Shown piece by piece: positions 42,338 through 55,247 of a stretch of DNA of 64,000 bases (positions are counted from its first letter, which is position 1; each line of letters opens with the position of its first letter). The stretch comes from Tubiluchus corallicola. Its lineage: Eukaryota; Priapulida; Priapulimorpha; Priapulimorphida; Tubiluchidae. Where the stretch lies: NCBI GenBank assembly GCA_030141605.1, contig JAQGDQ010000361.1, forward strand, positions 1 through 64,000. Direction: 5' to 3'. Position numbers and translations under genes: made by a program. The notes beneath the pieces are model-generated. The model was not told the origin of the DNA. It saw nothing but the letters and a program-made list of their open reading frames with translations, and made no database searches.

Positions 42338-42559
42338 TTTCATTGTAGATAGATAATCCAAAGTTCCTATTCAAAATGTCATTTATTTAGCAAGACTGCT
42401 CATAAAAATCCTAAGTTAAATTCTCCTTTCATTTTTATTTTTGTTTATTAAATTTTGTTGACATCATATAAAATTACGAAAGGTAAGAACAGACAAGAGA
42501 TAAATCTTATTTGAACAAGTCTAATGTGGTATCAATATTCAAGCTAGGGCCATCTCTTA

Positions 42560-43615
42560 AATCAACAGTAATAACTACATTTACATAAAACATGTTCCTT
42601 ACTTTGAATGATCGAACGGTGAGACACGGGCAAAGAAGCCATTCTTTGTGAATCCTAGATATGTGGCCGAAGTGGCCCCCTAGAGGGCCTAATAAACCCA
42701 TCCTCCTGCACGAGAGCCTCGACGTGAACGGTAACTGATTGAGGCTGATTAAGAAATTGAGGCTGAAAAGCAAAGTTCATGATAATATTTTTTCTTCAGA
42801 ATCTCATTCCACCTATTGTAGGCATTGATGCATCAACCTTTATCAGAGTATTCCACCCACTCTTATCTGCAGGTAACAGCATAAGTTCTTCTACTCCTAA
42901 AGATAGATTTGGTTGAAGCTGTTGAACATCTTTATTTATCTTAGCTATCCAAGTAGCTTTTGGTTTGCCATGTGGTTTTTTTGCAAGATTTTAAGGCTTC
43001 CTCTAAGGCGATTCTTACTGGTGCTTCATTTGGTAATCTTAAAAGATGCTCTTGCCATCTTAATCTTCGAATCTTAACTTTTGAACTCCAAGAAATTTCT
43101 TTCGTTTTGGTGTATAAATCTTTATTTTTGATTATGTATGGCCATATTACCTTTAAAACTTTCCTTAGAAGACTTCCATGAAATGTGTCAACTTGCTTTT
43201 CTTGAGTAACTGTTAAACGCCAAGTTTCGCTGTTGAACATAAATATGCTGGTAACGTAAGCATTAAATAGTCGAAGTCTTACGTCAAGACTTAATTTCTT
43301 GTTAGCTAATACATTTTTATGTTGAAGAAAAGCAAGCATTGCTTGTTGCTTTCTGTTTTTAATATCATCTGCGGTGTTTAGAATACTGCGCATGTACTTG
43401 CACTTTTTCCAAGACTGATTTCCATCTCTTGCAATAATATAATCTTCTGTTTTTGACTAGTTTACTTGAAGATTTTTTCTCTATTTTTTTTGGAAAATCC
43501 CTTTTTATTGTGTTAGTTTAATATTACATGATCCAAATAACTTTACAAGATCCAAATAAATGTGGTACAGAATTCGATTATTAAGAACTTGACATAGAAC
43601 CAACTTACCAGCCAT
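42560..43615 (-). pseudogene. Decayed paralogue of the protamine-like gene, intron split by a LINE fragment
   Basis: Exon 1 and donor are identical to the gene at 39040: ATGGCTG|GTAAGTTGG, ATG at about 43614. The acceptor side is gaactttgcttttcag (about 42764). The intron shares aggcattNatN...cactcttatctgc with the intact gene, but about 730 bp (42873-43600) containing a LINE piece has been inserted. Exon 2 in the matching phase reads ASIS then TAA, followed by SYRSRRGSRAGGWVY and more stops. An alternative frame gives RPSRGPLRPHI. I read it as a pseudogene. Confidence 0.55.
42941..43393 (-). pseudogene. LINE ORF2 C-terminal fragment inside the paralogue's intron
   Basis: A 150-residue minus-strand frame: KKLSLDVRLRLFNAYVTSIF, then SETWRLTVTQEKQVDTFHGS, LLRKVLKVIWPYI, and KIRRLRWQEHLLRLPNEAPV then RIALEEALK. 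This is the region downstream of the RT thumb in LINEs often annotated as endonuclease-reverse transcriptase. It is the best preserved of the four fragments of this type in the window (others at 37288, 38256 and 43900). Confidence 0.75.
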
Positions 43616-43859
43616 GTTCCCGGGAGAGAGAAACCCAAAATGACGCTTTACGCTCTAAACAAGCCACTCAGACAAGCAAAAGTAAGCATCAGAATGAATT
43701 TGTACAAAGTTAAGTCGTTGTCATGGTAATTTTCACTAGACATCATCACTAATTCGATTATATATCTCATAATGCATGATGAAAAATGCGTCAGTAATGG
43801 CTTTTCCAAATTCTGAACAGATCAAGAATTCCCAAAGTTACTAAAAAAGAAATATCAAA

Positions 43860-44230
43860 TTTAATAACACGAAAATTGAAGAGTATTGAAATTATCCCTC
43901 AAAACAAGGCTGTGACTCATGTACAACAGTGAAATGTGGGTCTTAACTGAGGATACAGAAATAATTGTATTTCACAGAGTCCCACTTAGAAAACTGCTAA
44001 AAATAAAATGGACATATATCATTTCAAATGAGCAGCTGTATAACAGAAGTAAAATCAGAATCGGAAGGCTAAGATGGGTAGGACATTTAATGAAATTGCC
44101 AGAAATAACACCAGTAAGATTAGCATTAAACGAGGCACTGAAACCTACTAACCAACCTCTCCAGGGAAACCAAAAACAACTTGGATATCAAGAACTAATA
44201 AATATTTACGGCAGCTGAGACCAAATTTAA
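43860..44230 (+). pseudogene. LINE ORF2 C-terminal fragment, plus strand
   Basis: MYNSEMWVLTEDTEIIVFHR, RVPLRKLLKIKWTYIISNEQ, then RIGRLRWVGHLMKLPEITPV and RLALNEALKPTNQP. It is close to the 37288 fragment (shared VRLALNEALKP), so it belongs to the same LINE family. No RT core is attached. Confidence 0.7.
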
Positions 44231-44364
44231 CAATAGCATCACAGGAGGTTTTTCATAAATTTAGCTGCAGATAGAAATTCAGTGGTGTGCTCTAATAATG
44301 GATGGAGGCTCAGTGTGTACAATAGATGTTTTGGGCAACAGAAGAAGAACAACAAAATTATGTT

Positions 44365-44530
44365 CAGTTGTGACGTTATCGCTTGTTGCGATCTCCGCTC
44401 GTTAATTAAATTTTTAACTTATTATTAAATTAACACCAACACTCAGCATTATTGTAGGTGTTAAAATGTATACTCTTTACTGTACTTCAAAATAGAGCAG
44501 CATATAAAAGATCATCCTGTTTTCCTTTAA
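44365..44530 (+). repeat. R2 3'-end fragment
   Basis: ctcgttaattaaatttttaa then gtgttaaaatgtatactctt and aagatcatcctgttttcctt match the last ~160 bp of R2. The preceding LINE fragment probably interrupts or replaces the rest. Confidence 0.65.
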
Positions 44531-44734
44531 TAAAATAAAATAAGCTTGCCATAAGAGGAATGTATGAAGAAATTCGTCAGATTTTGTATTATATTATATT
44601 TAACTAACGTAAATATTCTTGTAAATTCTTACTAACAAAAATTGACGAATTGCACGGTTATAATATATACCTAATATAAGAATAGCTAATGGCAACGCAA
44701 AACCAACAGTTTTTAGCATGCCAGTACAATATAA

Positions 44735-45060
44735 TTGTTTATTTTTTCATTGTTTGCTAAATGTGCGAAGCTTGATTGTAAAGTGACCACTCCCTTAATG
44801 GCTGTTGTTTGTTTTGATATATATATATATATATATACTATGCTGAATTCTTTCCAGGTGACAATAGGTAAACAATACATAAGTATTATATCACTTGATC
44901 AAATGATCAGCACTGCATGCTATGAATTTATAAATAGAAATAAGTCGGCTGGCTGGTTCGATAACGTATGTTCTTCGCCACCCCTTCCCATTTGATCGGC
45001 TATACATCACACTAAAATTACATGTTGGGATTAAACAATAAATGATTTGATTTGATTTGA
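44735..45060 (+). mobile_element. 3' end of a LINE with (TGATT)n tail
   Basis: The sequence ends ttaaacaataaatgatttga tttgatttgaac, a short-repeat tail typical of CR1/L2-clade elements, with AATAAA inside. The upstream frame (to 44995) is short and unassigned. A (TA)n tract at 44817-44836 interrupts it. Confidence 0.5.
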
Positions 45061-47429
45061 ACTTCATTCACGTGCGCTTGGCGAAGTGATATACAATGGT
45101 TCTTACGTAGCGTATAGACAAAGTATGCTTCTACATTTGGAAAAGTAATTATTATTGAACCATCCTGGAAAGGAGGCTTCATAAAAACATTCTTCGTGCT
45201 CTGAGCTGCAGAACACGTGGCTTATTGGAAACCGATCATTAGCAGACAGTACATCAAAATAAGGCATGAATGAGGCCGAACAAAAGCAAATTGCGTACCT
45301 CGCTCACTAATTTATCTACATACAGATCGATGCAGCCCGCAAAATGTGCGCATGTGCAAACGTAACTGCTCTGCAGCAGCAGCAGCATTAGCAGCAATAA
45401 CAATTTTTCTTCACCTGTGTGTTTGTTAGGGCATCACTTCGCAGTGTTGTGTGGCTAAGAATTGTTTATTTTTTGCTTTGCGAAATTAATGTACTTCGCT
45501 GCTTACGTGAAATTTATACTTACTATATATGCTTATGGTAGATATAGAAAGATTGTGAAGCAAGTGTTCGCTAGTTATGCAGGCCTGTGTAGGCCTAACA
45601 GGTAGGAGGAAGGTATTGGGAAACATCGAACAATTATACAGCTCATTTTTAAAGTCGTTGAACAATATATTACATTTTTTATGTAGCATATAATTTATAG
45701 TGCACACGAATACACTACTGAAGCACACTAATCACACGTATTGTATAAACAATGGCATTACTATAGTGCAAAAGTTTTAATCATCGGAGGTAAAATATTC
45801 CAAGTTTGAAGTGCTTTCATAAGTTACGTGTTTGTCTCAAGTTAATATTAATTGAGTCAACTGTGTAGTGAGGTCCCCTCGAGACAGGGAGGTTTAGTGA
45901 TGCTGCAGACCTATTACGAAGATGCTAAGATGCAGATGCTAAAGTCTTCATGTCACGCGTAATGATAACGAAACAGGTATGAGTTTTTAGCTTTGTGAGT
46001 ATTTTAAAGTACTAAACTTTCATCAATTATAATTAAATAAGTAAGTAATTAACTAATTAAAATGATTCAAGTTACGGTTAACATGTGAAATATTGTGTCA
46101 ACACACAATATTTGATAATTTTTGTTAAATTTAAAGATTATCTGCTGTTGACAAGTTGATAGTGCATAGCCTGTACTGGAAATTATATTGCCTATTTCTA
46201 GGACCTGATAATTAAATATACCTATTTGGTAATTAAATATGTTGTAAACTAATGACTAATATATTAGTAGTAATTTTAAATACGTTGATTTCGTCACTTA
46301 AAGGTACTGTAAACGAATTAAGTAAACAGTATTAGTAAACAGTATTAGTAAACTGTATTAGTAAACTGTATTAGTAAACAGTATTAGTAAACTGTATTAG
46401 TAAACTGTTATTATGTGACGATTATTAGTAATTTCTTATGTAGTGATGAATCCCACTGAATTGATTGTGTCAAACGTCTTAAGAAATAATGAAGACGCTC
46501 GCGTCACGTAAGAAGCTTAACTCAGTCTTAGCAACGACGTATACAACGAAGCCACAGACGGTAATACACACGACTTCCATTTCTCAAATTGCATGATTAT
46601 TTAAATGTACGTAGAGCCAATTCTTGTGCGTAATGCGATATTATTTACGTCACAGGCACTCATTTTCCTGTTTCAAGTCACTGCAAAATCAAGTGTGTTT
46701 GTGTGTTTGTTCACAATGAGTGCCACTCGAAGGTCGTATTTGACTAAGGTCTAGAGATGATGAGAAGTCGCTTGCAATCATTGCGTGGTCGATATAGAAT
46801 TGTTGACTTGTTTGCCTGAAAACAACGTATTTACAACTGAAACGTCTTTCTGCACGCAGGAAATACTTTGTAAAGAAAGGATGGAAATTTAAAAAAAAAT
46901 TGACACTTTAAAGGGGGAGAAGCGCTGAATGTCCGAGGTTCTTAAATTACTCTTTCTTTAGTAACCAAAACCGAAAAAGCTTGAATAAAAAGAAATACGT
47001 ATTTATATGTAGACCACTGTACTTACTTGTGTTTAATAGCTGCCAAACAATGATTAAATGTAATGCTAACGTATATATTTTACATTATTTACATAGGCAA
47101 AGCAACAGTGAAAACAAATAAACAATATTAAACAATGCAGTTATCCATATAAACTAATCATAATTAAGCCGTCTAAACGGGGGTAATGTACGTGTTCTCC
47201 ACGACACAGTATCTACACATTACCAATGAGTTAGTTTGATATAAGGCTTTTATAACATTCGATATTCATTATATCTAAAAATAGGTGAGGTACAAGTTTA
47301 AGATTACGCATGACATGTCATCTTTGCAAGGTCAAAACTACCTGTGAATGTGACTTCGACAAGTGTTTGATGTATATCGCGACTGTTTGACACTTTGCAA
47401 CAGCCGCCACATACTTGAAGTGCACTGTA
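45061..47429. other. Unassigned DNA; contains a 13-bp tandem repeat
   Basis: gtaaacagtatta is repeated about seven times at 46322-46412, with a/t alternation at one position. A cagcagcagcag-type run is at about 45375-45395. Otherwise I see no supported gene, and the short frame at 45486-45728 (minus) has no domain. Confidence 0.5.
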
Positions 47430-48050
47430 TTAAATTAAAACCGGACCCAATCTTAAACTGTAGGTCAGAACAGTCTACTCTTTAAAATATTGAAAGGAAA
47501 CATACTATTTTTTTTTCAAAAATGACTTACGTGATAGAATTAGTACCACTCAAACGCAATTTCGAATTCGCCCCGCTAGTTCTTCGCTGTTACCTGCATT
47601 TCGCCTTTCGCTATTCAGACGGGCACTAGCGCCTGCATTTCAAAAATGCGTTGCACAAAAAACAGGTGCTGTACTTCTCAGTTCAGAAGTGTTAGTTTGT
47701 GACGAACTACACACGTTCGACAGCCCATGTGTGAGCGCAGCGGTAAATTTGAATTTGGACTTTTATTTTAAAACTTGCCTAGTGTTAATGCAACACACTG
47801 AATATCTTACAGTAGCACTGTACTTCAATTTTCGCTTTCGCAAACAAGTGCAACATTGTACATTTTTGCTGTTGAAAATTGTGTTAGTTTGTGACGTCAT
47901 CAATAGTTGGTCTTGCCAACTGTTAATTAAGTTTTTAATCCATTATTTAACTATCAGAAACGCTTTTCCAGTATTACTGCTGTAAAATGTATACTTTTTA
48001 CCGTACTTGCAAATGGGATAGTATATGAAAAATCATCCTGTCTTCCTTTA
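47430..48050 (+). repeat. R2 dispersed repeat, copy 3
   Basis: aaaaccggacccaatcttaa to gaaaaatcatcctgtcttcc, full length. It contains the same interior motifs, including gttagtttgtgacgaactac and gcgcagcggtaaatttgaa. Confidence 0.8.
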
Positions 48051-50330
48051 TCACTATTGTATTTACGCGTCACTGCTCTAAACTTTTTATGAAACAGAAA
48101 AAAAATCGAATTAAATTTTTAAAGTCATGTGACGCTGGGCATTACAGAGCAAGTTTTTCCAAAATTGTATTATTTAAGCTGATTTCCTTAATTTATTTGT
48201 ATTACATGATGGTAAATCTACAGTAAGAGGTCTATCACAGACCTTTTACAAAGTTCTTCATAATATTATAATCTCTTCCTTGAATATTTCAAGAGGCGTC
48301 TTTTTGTTTAACTTGATTTATTAGTTTATGGTAAAAGGGATGTAAACTTACCGATGTCGTCAAATAAACCAAGGATAGCTCGGATAATAGGAAGCAAGAA
48401 TTAGGCGTACAACGCATTGTTTAGAAGGTTCAACTAGACAGAAGTATAAACAATGGGCACTGCCTTCTTGTGAACCTTTCAGATGGGTAACGTTTTAAGA
48501 CAATTGTCCAAGAATTATTCGTTTTTTGTGATATACAATATGACGCAAAAAATGATGCGCCAAGTATGTGAACAAGCTAAATGCTGAGACACGTTCGCAA
48601 TTTCCAATGAAGCTAAAATTGCCAATAGCGCAGATTACTTAGAATTTACCAACCACACTGGATATACGAAAATGTGGCAGCCATTTTGAAATAAAAGATG
48701 GCTGACATAATTACGTATAATGTTATTCAACTTTAAGATGCATGAAATACAGGATTATTCTACTATAACTTTGAATCGTGACTTAATACCTTTATCTAAT
48801 TTATTTTTTTATTTAAATAATATTTAAAAGTCTTTTACTTAATAAACAAGTGTACAAATAGATACTATACACTTATATACAAGACCTCAATTTACAGGCA
48901 AGATTATATACTCTTAACTATAGTGCCTACAAACAACAATAAAAGTGCTTCGTTTAATCTGTCAATATTCTTTACATGATATTTCTGTATTCTAAAGTTA
49001 AATCAAAATTTCTTCTGTTTTTACGTTGTAAAAAGAAACGGTAAAAACGGATGTGCAAAAATACAAATGTACTACCATATCTGCGGTACTTACAAATTAT
49101 TGGACGTATATGCAAACGTGTGAACTCACCCTTGTGTTACAGTAGCTACGTTTTCCGGTCTGCAAGTACTCATGGTCTCCGCGGAAGTTCCGGTTCAGTA
49201 ATTTGATTTCTAGCTAGGCTTCACTAAATTTTTCAGCAGGGCGAGTTGGCGTGCAACTTACTGCTTCACTGATTTAATTTCACCGGTGGCGGTTTGGTCG
49301 ACGGAAAAAATTGCGATGTCGAGTTTTAATAAATTATTTGTGTAAGCTAAAGTCAACGGCGAAAGTGATTAAATATTCATATACACATTTTTTTACAAAA
49401 AAGTCAGACAGTCGAAAAAGTGTTAGCGTAAGCAGACGCCATTGCAATTCTCATAACAATGGCGTTTAGTCACACACTGTTTTTTCAGCCTCGAACCGTG
49501 CCACGAGCCTAATCCTCAGTACGGTTTCTGGCGCCGAGATCGGTCCATTAGTAAACTAGTCGTCTTGTACACAAGCTTTTCATGTATCCTATCCACGTTA
49601 TTTGCATTATATATTACTTGCACAACTTCAATAAGCTAAAGTCTGCTTACTCCACTGTTATTGTAAAATTCTTCAAATATGAAATGTTGTACTCGAGCTG
49701 CTACAATCTGTGTAAAAAATGATATTAGTCATTTTAAAGTTATTTTGTGTAAATGTATATATAATCTTAGATGCCGTGTTTTAAAGCTCATGTAATGGTT
49801 TATTAAACATGTAATTTACAATAGTGATGTTGTTATATGCTCCAAAATTTTTGCCTATTGGAATGTAATTTTAATGTACTTCTAATTTATGTCATTTTTG
49901 TAAATGTTTTGAATAATTCTTTTATTTTTCTGTAGATTGTAAATCATGTTTTCATAATTAGTTTTTTTCTAATATTTATTGTATTTTTATGGCTTAAGAC
50001 TATGTTCACAAGCTGAAATGAAGAATATAATAAATAAAATATAAATAAATAAATATATAAATATAGACATATGTAACTTATCATTTTACTTGATTATCAA
50101 GATTAACTTGATTACTTTGTATAAGAAATTTGTTAGGCTTTTTATAGGGTATGGTATTGTAATTGCTCAGCAACAAGTTTCAGTAGAATTGATAGCAAAC
50201 TGTGGCTTGTGATAGATATCGAAGAGTGTTAATGTGTTTAGGGCGATAAACGGGTGGAGCCAACAAAATCTTAACTCAATGAGCTTGGTTTGCCACCATT
50301 CAAAAGGAGGAGTGACCTTTAAACCGTTTG
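48051..50330. other. Unassigned DNA with a possible terminal exon and 3' UTR
   Basis: At about 49483 an acceptor-like tract (actgttttttcag) opens a short frame SNRATSLILSTVSGAEIGPL to TAG near 49558. An AT-rich 480-bp stretch follows, ending in overlapping AATAAA signals (50027-50050). This could be the end of a gene or of a retroelement; support is weak. ccattgcaattctcataaca atgg at about 49439 is a small palindrome. Nothing else is recognised. Confidence 0.25.
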
Positions 50331-50339
50331 AATAATCCA

Positions 50340-50600
50340 AAAAATATATTATAATCAAGCTCCTCAATACTTGTTTGAAATATTAAATGAATTTCGTCCC
50401 AGCAACCACTATGCTCTACGTGACCCATTTCTTTTAGGGCCTACACGAATGCTGTATTATAGTTTTTCACAATACAGCATTCGTCTGTGGAAAAGTTTAC
50501 TAATTGAAAACAGACAGGCTTTCCTATCTCCATTTGCCTATAAAAGTAGATTGTTGAACTTATGGGAAGTTGGTACTAAATCAGTTATAATGATGATCGA
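50340..50600 (+). pseudogene. Probable LINE ORF2 C-terminus
   Basis: LFEILNEFRPSNHYALRDPF, then LYYSFSQYSIRLWKSLLIEN and FAYKSRLLNLW. The F(S)xYxIRLWxxL ... FKxxL-like pattern suits a LINE tail but is weaker than the others. The frame contains a perfect 13-bp inverted repeat (50446-50458 with 50471-50483). Confidence 0.4.
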
Positions 50601-51479
50601 AGTGATGAGGTTTCAATACATAGATTCATTAACAATTTTTCACAATTAAAAGGTCACCTGATTTGATTTCCAGGAATTTTGACGATGACCTTTCATGTAG
50701 CTGCAACAATTCGACTAAGAACTCCAGCCATTATTTTTTTTTGAATGTTCAAACTATGACATACAGAGAACACTATTATTGGAATAGCTCTGTTATTATA
50801 AGATCTTACTCACGAATTACACGCCAAACCTAAACCTGCCATTATTTACAACGACATTTACAACAAACTCAGTTCAGGTCATCTATCCAGTGGAATTCTC
50901 TTCAAATTGTTGTTAAACTACACATACATGTCTTGGAGAGAAATATATAACTCGGGACACGAAGATGTAGGCCTCTTCATACAGTGTGGGACTTGGGGCC
51001 CTTGGTTTGTTGATAGCCTTAGTCCTGTGATGCCCTTAATCCAGCGCTGCTTCTGAGAGCAGAAGAAATTTCAAAGCCTGCAGAACAAGTATAAAAAAAT
51101 GTCTGATTTTAAAGCAATAACTTATGTTATGCTACAACTGAAAACTTGCTGTTTGCTGGTGGTTGTTGCCTACGCACATCCCCGGCAATGATTTATATCC
51201 AATCACAAATTTTTCCTCCCGGAAACTTAACTCTACAATCGATTTACATTTACATTTTGCAAAATACAAGACTAAATCAGTTCAGCACTGATTACTGTTA
51301 ACCCTAAATAGACCAAAATGAAGACCTGCTTGTCTTCCTGTGGACATCAATTCACACTCCCGTTTACAGAACAGATTACTAGATAAGAGAATAATACTAA
51401 AATTAGTTTGTTTATTTCAAAAATAATAGAACTATTATAAAAAATAAAGGAATGAAATAAACAAAGAAACTATTGCTTT

Positions 51480-51720
51480 TACCTACTGAACTGCTCTTCG
51501 ATGTTTTTTCTAAATTCTGGTAAATGTCTTTGTTTTAGTTTCCTTGATAATAAACAGCATTGTTTGAAACCGCTCGGCAATAAATTCCATTTGCAAGAAA
51601 TTACATTAATAGTTAAAACACTAGAACTTTATTAGAATTTTTAATTTACATAGTTAAAAATCAGCCAAACGTTTCGACAGAGTTATTGCTGTCATTATCA
51701 GTGGTATTTTTTTACAAACA
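51480..51720 (-). pseudogene. Retroelement terminal fragment
   Basis: The minus strand reads KWNLLPSGFKQCCLLSRKLK then QRHLPEFRKNIEEQF, a plausible LINE ORF2 C-terminus (WN.LP). Nearby, cagccaaacgtttcgacaga gttattgctgtcattatcag resembles motifs found near the ends of Penelope-like elements. The two signals may belong to different elements; both are weak. Confidence 0.3.
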
Positions 51721-54350
51721 TATAATAAGTTTATATAGGCAGAGCCGACAGTATAGAACATTATGCACTAATTAGGTTTTTAACAGATGTCAAATAGGTA
51801 ATGAATAAGCAGAGAGGTAGAAAAGAAATTGAAACAGTAAATTATGCACTTATTATGTATTTACAAAAAGCCAAATAGGTAATGATTAAGCAGACCTGAT
51901 GAAAACAAAGTGATACAGTACCAAGTAGCTAAGTGTTTGAAAATAAACTTAAAGGAATTGAACTGCTTTGTACATTAAGAGAAGGCTTATTAGGGTACAT
52001 AGATGAACTTTCTTTTCTTAATAAGTCCCAATTATTAATAAATAGCTATAAATGTTTTTAAGTGTGTGTAACAAAAAAGTTATATTAATTTAGCCAAATA
52101 CGTATAATTATATACATATTTGTTCGTTAAGTTTGTTATCAATTTCAGGGTGCTTATAAGTGCATGTAGTTGGGCTTATATCATACAGCAGAGTTTGATA
52201 TTGTTTTTATGTTTTATAATGTGCTATGTCTACAAATTTGTACTTATACATGTATTTGCTTTTGGCATTCTGTATCTAATGACCGCGTGTTTTTGTAAAT
52301 ACGTTTTCATCCAATAAATTAGTAAAGTACTTTAGCAAATTATTCACCAATTACTGTACAGATAACGTCAGTAAAGTATTGCTGGATCAGTTGACAAATT
52401 TAATTGGTGCTTCAAAAGAAACGTATATTACATTATACAAAGTCTAATAAGCGTGGTCAAAAACTGGTCACACCACGTTATACGGTAAAAAAAAATAATG
52501 AATAACAATAATTTCTTACTATTTCTTAACACTCAATCGTATTTCTTAGTGATTTGATTAGGTAGTTTCAGTTGTACTGTTTCTGCTGACGCACCCTGTC
52601 TAAGGCCCATTTCACATAGAAGACACTAGGAAAATGACGCACGAAATTACAGTCAGAAAATCAGAAAAATTCCAGAAGAATGGATTTTTTCGCGATAACT
52701 CAAGCAGCAATACAGTTCACTTCACACATAACTGCGTTGTTTTTGACTCACGTCTAACTATCTCCTGCTTTCAGTGCCTTTACGCGTTGCAATCTGCTCT
52801 AATTACAATTAATAGGTTTAATCAGAACAGTAAAACTGTTTATTTTTTGAGAGTAACCACTAACTCAGGTTGTCATAAGTCCAGCCAAAAAGTGCTGAGT
52901 TCCAGGTTGTAGAGTGCTGTAATGTATAAAAACACTGTAACATGTTCTAAAGAGGCGTTTACTAGATATTCGGAAAGCGTTGTTACGTAGCCAGTTGCGT
53001 ACAAAAAATCAATAGCAAATAGCTGCAGAAAAAATAACACAACAACGCAAGTCTGATAAACGGTTTCATTGAAAACAATATAACGTGATTTTACGCAATA
53101 ACGCATTTCGGATGTCTGGTATAAACACTGCTTAAGTCTATTTCGATTTTAGCAACGCCACTGTCGTTTTGTGATTCAGACGAATGTCGCTTTTTCATCG
53201 ACTGTTGCTTCCTGCAGACAAAAATTACTTCTGTGAGGCCTTAAGTATACACCAAAGCCCTGTTTAGATATCGGGTGTCCCCTCGTTACTGAATGACAGT
53301 CACAGTTGACATTCTTGTATGTCATTCATAGGTGTCTTGTGTCTAGGCTATCGGGCTTTCACGATGGAAAGCAAAGTTCTGCAAGAAAAGCAGCGGTCAC
53401 GTGCAAAAGTCCGGGCTTCTGATTGGACAGATCTTATCGAGAAAAAGTTGTCGGGAACTGTTTCAGGGAAGAATTATTCAAGTTAAATTTCATCACAAAG
53501 ACGTCATTCAAGCTTCTTTACACTGTTCGGAAAAAGTGGCACTCATTCCGACGACGAATCATTGGAGACGCCCGATAGTCTGAACTTACCTTAAGACAAA
53601 ATTCGTTGTTACGTCTTCACCGTTTGCCCTGTTTGAAAAGATATTGCTCTTCTGAGTCTTACCAGAATGGCAATAACGGACTTCATCAGCTTTAATTACT
53701 GTAATCTATAGTAATAATACTATAATTACGATAATATCATGGTCTTCGGGAAAAAACATTCATGAAATATGTTCGTCCTTGTAAATAATTAAAGCTGACG
53801 AATCCGTGAGGAACGGAAACGTCTGAGAAAAATAACGAATTTTTGAGACTTAATGGGCATTTTGACCACCATTAATCGTGGAAAATTGGATAAAATGTTA
53901 TTTCGTAAATGCCAAATAAAAAACATTTTGTTGTTTACCGGGTTGTTAACATTGGTAGCCTCCATTTTCTGGGACTATCTAAGTGACTGGGTCCTTCTCT
54001 GAAATATCATTTATTTTCTTTCACTGTAGGGTCGATTATAGTTAGTTGCATCTGTTGCACATATATATATATATATCTGTAGTATGTCAGTAGCAGGCAG
54101 CTTCTTCAGGTTTTCTTTATACTGTACGAAGTAATGTATTACTCTATTTGCTTTTCAGTGGCCCATAAATATTTTAATTTGCAATATTACATGCAGTGAA
54201 GCACGTTGGCAACAGATACGATGAAAACAGTTTGCATTTTAAATTTCAATCACGTACTCTATAACTAACGAAAATTTGAGGCGATAACACTGTCACACTG
54301 TCAGCGTTTTGCAGTGTTAAACAAGCGCACAAATTAGGTAACGGAACACC
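51721..54350. other. Unassigned DNA; one small ORF between inverted repeats
   Basis: A 40-codon frame at 53364-53486 (MESKVLQEKQRSRAKVRASD then WTDLIEKKLSG) lies between gctatcgggc (53347) and gcccgatagt (53571), so it may sit in a small foldback element. A (TA)n tract is at 54061-54075. I see no supported gene elsewhere here. Confidence 0.3.
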
Positions 54351-54357
54351 ATTAGAG

Positions 54358-54423
54358 AGGTGGATGGAGAGAGAAAGAGAGAGACAGAAAGAGAGAGAAT
54401 TTAGAGAGAGAATGAGAAACGGA

Positions 54424-54480
<57 letters not shown>
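54358..54480. repeat. (GA)n-rich simple repeat
   Basis: About 60 bp of imperfect gaga-rich sequence followed by a ~50-bp pure (AG)n tract ending near 54479. Confidence 0.95.
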
Positions 54481-54482
<2 letters not shown>

Positions 54483-54499
54483 AGGAGATATATTGATAA

Positions 54500-54975
54500 T
54501 GCATCATTAAAGGACACGAAAATTTTTTAGTTACGTAAAGTTAAAAGAATTGTCTTGAAATTTTGTTTTACGTTCATGTCGTGTTATTGCATGTAGTGTT
54601 TGTGTCAGCAGTAACGCTGTATAAAATTTGTAAAATTAAACTCCCACCATGACAGTTAATCGCAGCCATTTTAAAGGTAGGTCGTTTAAAACAAGTTGAG
54701 ATATGTGTTGCCAAAAGTTTGGAGCATTCGTAGCGCACACTTCACTAATTAAGCAAAAGCATAAATTACTTTATGTTGTAAATAAAATTTAAAAAAATTT
54801 TGGTGAGTCAGCGGTGCACACTGGGAAAGCTAGTCAATGACATTTTACCAGCTGGCGCCAACGCTTTAAATTACTAAGAGCCTTTTATCTAGTTATACAA
54901 GTCTTTCAAAGAGGCTAGCATAATGCTAAGTAATATAACTTTTCATAACGTTGCGTGGAAAGCTTTTTGGGACAT
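54500..54975 (-). repeat. R1 dispersed repeat, copy 5 (inverted)
   Basis: Reverse complement of the R1 landmarks: agtaacgctgtataaaattt, cgcagccattttaaaggtag, ggtgcacactgggaaagcta, agttatacaagtc, and taatataacttttcataacg. Confidence 0.75.
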
Positions 54976-55247
54976 ACTTTAAAATTCCCTTTTCTTTTCC
55001 TTCAATGAAATTTGTGCAGCAGTGGTAATTGACCAGCAGAGAAACCTACACATCTTTTCAGATGAAGCACATTATTTTTTATGCCATGGTGTCAATCTGC
55101 TGACACGTTTAAAAGGCAAGTGTAGTAAGTAATTACCATGATTGGCTTCTGACAGTTGTATAATACATAGCTTAATAATTGCTCATAGAATTTCCCTATT
55201 CTTAGTAACACTGATCACTGTTTAGGACAACTAGCTAGAGTCTGCTA

